The notes beneath the pieces were generated by a model. The model was given only the letters and a program-made list of their open reading frames with translations, made no database searches and had not been told where the DNA came from. Positions 5,231 to 7,782 of a stretch of 7,782 nucleotides of DNA are shown here, one piece after another. The position numbers and the translations under genes are program-made. Origin of the DNA: Pseudomonadota bacterium (GTDB lineage: Bacteria; Pseudomonadota; Gammaproteobacteria; Steroidobacterales; GCA-2729495); NCBI GenBank assembly GCA_030836925.1, contig JAUPLK010000064.1:1-7782 (forward strand), written 5' to 3'. Each line of letters opens with the position of its first letter. Position 1 is the stretch's first letter.

Positions 5231-6957
5231 TGCTGCGTGAGTTGCATATTCGCGACCTCGCCGTCATCGAATCCGTCGCGGTCGATCTCGATCCCGGCTT
5301 CACGACGCTGACCGGCGAGACCGGCGCCGGAAAGTCCATCCTCATCGACGCGCTGGCGCTGGCGCTCGGCGAGCGTGGTGACGCGCAGGCGATCCGCAGC
5401 GGTGCCGAGCGCCTCGAAGTCAGCGCCACCTTCGACACCGACGACAACCCGGCCGCCAGCCTCTGGCTCACCGAAAACGAACTGTGCGAGGAGTCCGGCG
5501 ACTGCGTACTGCGTCGGGTGGTCGGCAGCGACAGCCGCTCGCGCGCCTGGATCAATGGGCGACCGGTTCCGGTACAGACTCTGCGTGAACTGGGCGCACT
5601 GCTGGTCGATATCTGTGGCCAGCAGGACTACCAGTCCCTGCGGCACAAGCGCACGCAACGCGAAGTGCTGGACAGCACGGGAGACACACGCGGCCTTCGC
5701 GATGCGGTGCGCGACGCGTGGCGCAGCTGGAAATCCGCCGAACAGGACTACCGCCAGCTGCTGACGCTCGAGCAGGACCGCGAGAGCCGGCGCGAGCTGC
5801 TGGCCTTCCAGGTCAGCGAACTGCTGGCACTCAATCCGCGCCAGGGCGAATACGCGGAAATCGAACTCGAACATCGCGCACTGCACCACCGTGCACAGAT
5901 CGCCAGCGCTCTGCACACGGCACTGGGCCGCGCCTATGAGGACGACAACGGTTCTGCGCAGGCTGCCGTCGCCTCGGCACGGCAGGCACTCAACGAGGTA
6001 CTGGACTTCGATCCGGGCCTCGCCACCGCGCTGCAACTGCTGACCGAGGCCGACATCCAGATCCGTGAAGCGGCCGACCTGATTCGCCAGCGCATCGATA
6101 CCCTCGACCAGGATCCGGCCCGGGAAAACGAACTCGATGACCGCCTGGCTGCCCTGCAGGAAACGGCCCGCAAGCACCGCGTCACCGCAGACGAACTGCC
6201 TGCGCTACAGGTGCGGCTCAGCGCAGAACTGGAACAGCTGGGCAACTACGCGGAAAGCTGCAGCCGCCTGGAAAACCAGGCTGCCGAAAAGCGCCGCATG
6301 CTGGACCAGCTCGCTGCCGAACTCACCGCACAGCGCAAAAAGGCGGCAGCAAACCTGGCGCGCGACATCACGCAAAACATGGCCAGCCTGGGAATGAGCG
6401 GGGGCCGCTTCGAGGTGCGCATCAGGCCGCTGGCCGATGCAGCCACCGGCCCGGATGGCGCCGACGACATCGAGTTTCTGGTCAGCGCCAATCCCGGTCA
6501 GCCACCGGCACCGATGAGCCGCGTGGCCTCGGGCGGCGAGCTGTCGCGCCTCAATCTCGCCATACAGGTGGTGGCCACCGCGGTACACGGTGCGCCCACG
6601 CTGATCTTCGACGAGGTGGATGCCGGGGTCGGCGGTGCAGTCGCTGAAATCGTCGGCCGCAGACTGCGCGAACTCAGCCGGAACCGGCAGGTCCTGTGCG
6701 TCACGCATCTGCCGCAGGTGGCGGCGCAGGCCAGCCAGCATTTCACGGTGCGCAAACAGGCCGCGCGCGGCAAGACCAGCACGACGGTGCAGAAACTCGC
6801 TGCAACAGAACGCGTGGAAGAAACGGCGCGGATGCTTGGCGGCCTGCAGATCACCGCCCAGACCCGGGCGCATGCAGAGGAGATGCTGGCGGCAGCGGCG
6901 ACGCCGGCCGGCAAAAAACCCGCCAGGACAGCCGGCGGGACCGGTACCCGGGCCTAG
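5230..6957 (+). CDS. recN: DNA repair protein RecN (SMC-like ATPase)
   Basis: SMC-family ATPase that acts at double-strand breaks, promoting end tethering and RecA-dependent recombination. The product has 575 residues (E. coli 553). Seen: N-terminal LRELHIRDLAVIESV, Walker A GETGAGKS (29-36), a Gln-loop region CGQQDYQSL near 129-137, and then two helical, Glu/Arg/Leu-rich segments around 150-230 and 280-390 that form the coiled coil. The ABC signature is ASGGELSRL (433-441), Walker B LIFDEVDAG is at 458-466, and the H-loop VTHLPQVAA starts at 491. The GTG start at 5230 overlaps the nadK stop by one base (TAGTG), which suggests translational coupling. Oddities: the usual HGQHEHQ-type motif reads CGQQDYQ, and a Lys/Ala/Gly/Thr-rich tail of about 20 residues follows the conserved end, whose DNA also encodes a terminator for fur. 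Confidence 0.98.
   Translation: MLRELHIRDLAVIESVAVDLDPGFTTLTGETGAGKSILIDALALALGERGDAQAIRSGAERLEVSATFDTDDNPAASLWLTENELCEESGDCVLRRVVGSDSRSRAWINGRPVPVQTLRELGALLVDICGQQDYQSLRHKRTQREVLDSTGDTRGLRDAVRDAWRSWKSAEQDYRQLLTLEQDRESRRELLAFQVSELLALNPRQGEYAEIELEHRALHHRAQIASALHTALGRAYEDDNGSAQAAVASARQALNEVLDFDPGLATALQLLTEADIQIREAADLIRQRIDTLDQDPARENELDDRLAALQETARKHRVTADELPALQVRLSAELEQLGNYAESCSRLENQAAEKRRMLDQLAAELTAQRKKAAANLARDITQNMASLGMSGGRFEVRIRPLADAATGPDGADDIEFLVSANPGQPPAPMSRVASGGELSRLNLAIQVVATAVHGAPTLIFDEVDAGVGGAVAEIVGRRLRELSRNRQVLCVTHLPQVAAQASQHFTVRKQAARGKTSTTVQKLAATERVEETARMLGGLQITAQTRAHAEEMLAAAATPAGKKPARTAGGTGTRA
6913..6939 (-). terminator. Rho-independent terminator of fur, inside the recN 3' end
   Basis: On the leftward strand CCCGCC (6939-6934), a nine-base loop and GGCGGG (6924-6919) are followed at once by TTTTTT (6918-6913). 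A GC stem plus six U is the classical intrinsic terminator layout. It lies 50-76 bases after the fur stop codon and within the last 15 codons of recN. The U-run exists only for leftward transcripts, so it should not end recN. Confidence 0.8.
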
Positions 6958-6969
6958 AGGCAGGCCGGG
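6947..6969. other. Stem-loop at the recN stop codon, convergent junction
   Basis: CCCGGGCCT and AGGCCGGG pair as an eight-base-pair stem with one bulged G and a six-base loop (6956-6961). The recN stop (6955-6957) sits at the top of the stem. There is no T-run on either side, so it is at most a weak end-of-transcript structure for recN, which has no other visible terminator before the convergent fur gene. Confidence 0.4.
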
Positions 6970-6988
6970 CTCAGCCATGCAGGCCCGC

Positions 6989-7396
6989 TCAGTCGATTTT
7001 CAGCGGTCGCACGTACAGCACCAGGCTGTGATCGACCAGTTCATAGCCCTGCTTGCGGGCGATGTCGCGCTGCAGGCGCTCGATTTCCTCACTGGAAAAC
7101 TCGATGACCCGGCCGGTCTCGGCGCACACCATGTGGTCGTGATGCTTGCGCGAACCGATCTCGAAGACCGAATGGTCGGAAGAAAAATTGTGGCGCGTGA
7201 CCAGCCCCGCATTCTCGAACTGCGTCAGCACGCGGTACACGGTGGCGAGGCCGACCTCCTCACCGGCAGCGACCAGGCGCCGGTAGATTTCTTCGGCACT
7301 GAGGTGCGGCGCACCGCCCTGTTGCAGTATGTCGAGAATCCGCAACCTGGCGGTGGTGGCCTTGAGCCCCGCCTTGCGTAGGTCGTTGATCTCCAT
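6989..7396 (-). CDS. fur: Ferric uptake regulator Fur
   Basis: Iron-responsive dimeric repressor: with bound Fe(II) it blocks iron-uptake promoters. The product is 135 residues, the short form known from Pseudomonas rather than the 148 of E. coli. Seen: the N-terminal winged helix with LRKAGLKATTARLRILDIL (6-24), HLSAEEIY (31-38) and the recognition region VGLATVYRVLTQFENAGLV (48-66). The dimerisation domain follows, with HHDHMVC (85-91), RVIEFSSEEIE, and HSLVLYVR at the end. Metal ligands can be assigned to the HHDH cluster, His31, Glu79 and His123 by analogy. There is only one cysteine (Cys91) where E. coli has a CxxC pair, and the Cys-rich tail is absent, as remembered for Pseudomonas Fur. 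It is divergent from bamE, convergent with recN, and monocistronic with its terminator at 6913-6939. No strong Shine-Dalgarno precedes the ATG. Confidence 0.97.
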   Translation of the reverse strand: MEINDLRKAGLKATTARLRILDILQQGGAPHLSAEEIYRRLVAAGEEVGLATVYRVLTQFENAGLVTRHNFSSDHSVFEIGSRKHHDHMVCAETGRVIEFSSEEIERLQRDIARKQGYELVDHSLVLYVRPLKID

Positions 7397-7481
7397 CAGC
7401 AGCTTCGATCGGCTATCATCGCGCCGGATTATCCACCAGCTTCATCACAGCTACCAGCACCGAAACATGAGGCCAACCCGG
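7397..7481. promoter_or_regulatory. Divergent promoter region between fur and bamE
   Basis: The stretch is locally AT-richer than its surroundings and must hold both promoters. Candidate -10 hexamers are GATAAT on the fur strand (7432-7427) and TATCAT on the bamE strand (7414-7419). No good -35 sits at the right distance from either. Two GATAAT-like hexamers on the fur strand (GATAAT and GATGAT, seven bases apart) recall half of a Fur box, but a full 19-base site is not present. Confidence 0.4.
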
Positions 7482-7782
7482 ATGCGCAGCCTGCTGACCC
7501 GACTCCTCATGCCGCTATTGCTCTGCGGCCTCACCGCCTGCGTGTACCGTGTGGATGTGCAGCAGGGCAATCTGCTCGACCAGACCGATATCGACGCCGT
7601 GCAGATCGGCATGACCCGCAGCCAGGTGCGATTTCTGCTTGGCACACCGGTGGCCGGCACGGGATTCCGCAAGGATCGCTGGGACTACATGTACTACCTC
7701 AGGCCGGGCAAGAGCCGCACAGCCCTGCAGCACTGGGTGATCGTCTGGTTCGAGGATGACAAGGTGACCAGGATCGACCAGG
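7482..7782 (+). CDS. bamE: Outer membrane assembly lipoprotein BamE, N-terminal part, cut by window edge
   Basis: Small lipoprotein of the BAM complex, which inserts beta-barrel proteins into the outer membrane; also known as OmlA or SmpA. Seen: a lipoprotein signal peptide with basic start, the hydrophobic run LLTRLLMPLLLCG and lipobox LTAC. The lipidated Cys is residue 20 from this start, followed by Val rather than Asp, which fits outer-membrane sorting. The mature part shows VDVQQGNLLDQTDIDAVQIG, then MTRSQVRFLLGTP and RWDYMYYL, which are the SmpA/OmlA domain hallmarks. The frame is still open at the window end. Two starts are possible: ATG 7467, with no Shine-Dalgarno, and ATG 7482, with GAGG nine bases upstream. 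I chose 7482; the longer form adds MRPTR. Its divergence from fur is the arrangement recalled for Pseudomonas and Xanthomonas. Confidence 0.94.
   Translation, partial: MRSLLTRLLMPLLLCGLTACVYRVDVQQGNLLDQTDIDAVQIGMTRSQVRFLLGTPVAGTGFRKDRWDYMYYLRPGKSRTALQHWVIVWFEDDKVTRIDQ

Noticed and set aside
5227..6978. Minus-strand frames of 316 and 257 codons opposite recN
   Set aside because: They are shadows of recN; all RecN motifs are on the + strand in one unbroken frame.
7397..7466. A Fur box controlling fur itself
   Set aside because: Only two separated GATAAT-like hexamers are present; the contiguous 6-6-1-6 pattern is missing.

Overview
The window is a core chromosomal segment of a GC-rich gammaproteobacterium. 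The evidence is the gene order and the protein types. A grpE-dnaK-dnaJ block faces a recN gene, which converges on fur, and fur diverges from bamE (omlA/smpA). From memory, Pseudomonas has the same skeleton. Here hrcA and nadK sit between grpE and recN. The presence of HrcA, together with a short Pseudomonas-like Fur that lacks the usual CxxC pair, argues against enteric bacteria and fits a lineage near Xanthomonadales, Chromatiales or Nevskiales. I cannot name a genus.

Layout. Bases 1-4084 are a leftward heat-shock cluster in the transcription order hrcA, grpE, dnaK, dnaJ; dnaJ runs off the left edge. Bases 4085-4288 are a divergent control region between hrcA and nadK. Bases 4289-6957 are a rightward nadK-recN pair that overlaps by one base. 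Fur (6989-7396) reads leftward and converges on recN. A short divergent promoter region follows, and then the start of the outer-membrane lipoprotein gene bamE, which runs off the right edge. No intergenic stretch exceeds about 205 bases. I see no mobile element, tRNA, rRNA or CRISPR array.

How it works together. DnaK, DnaJ and GrpE form the Hsp70 folding machine, and HrcA is the classical repressor of such operons. The most informative content is regulatory. A degenerate CIRCE-like operator overlaps a perfect TTGACA hexamer upstream of hrcA. Two strong sigma32-type (RpoH) heat-shock promoters lie at the extreme 3' ends of hrcA and of grpE, one feeding grpE-dnaK-dnaJ and one feeding dnaK-dnaJ. 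This suggests that hrcA can be autoregulated while the chaperones are mainly boosted by RpoH. Stem-loops lie at the predicted 5' end of the grpE transcript and between dnaK and dnaJ. The fur gene appears to use a Rho-independent terminator encoded inside the last codons of recN.

Overall the genes are ordinary housekeeping genes, and I found no undescribed multi-gene system. The points worth a second look are the overlapping and layered control signals and a few residue-level oddities in RecN and Fur.
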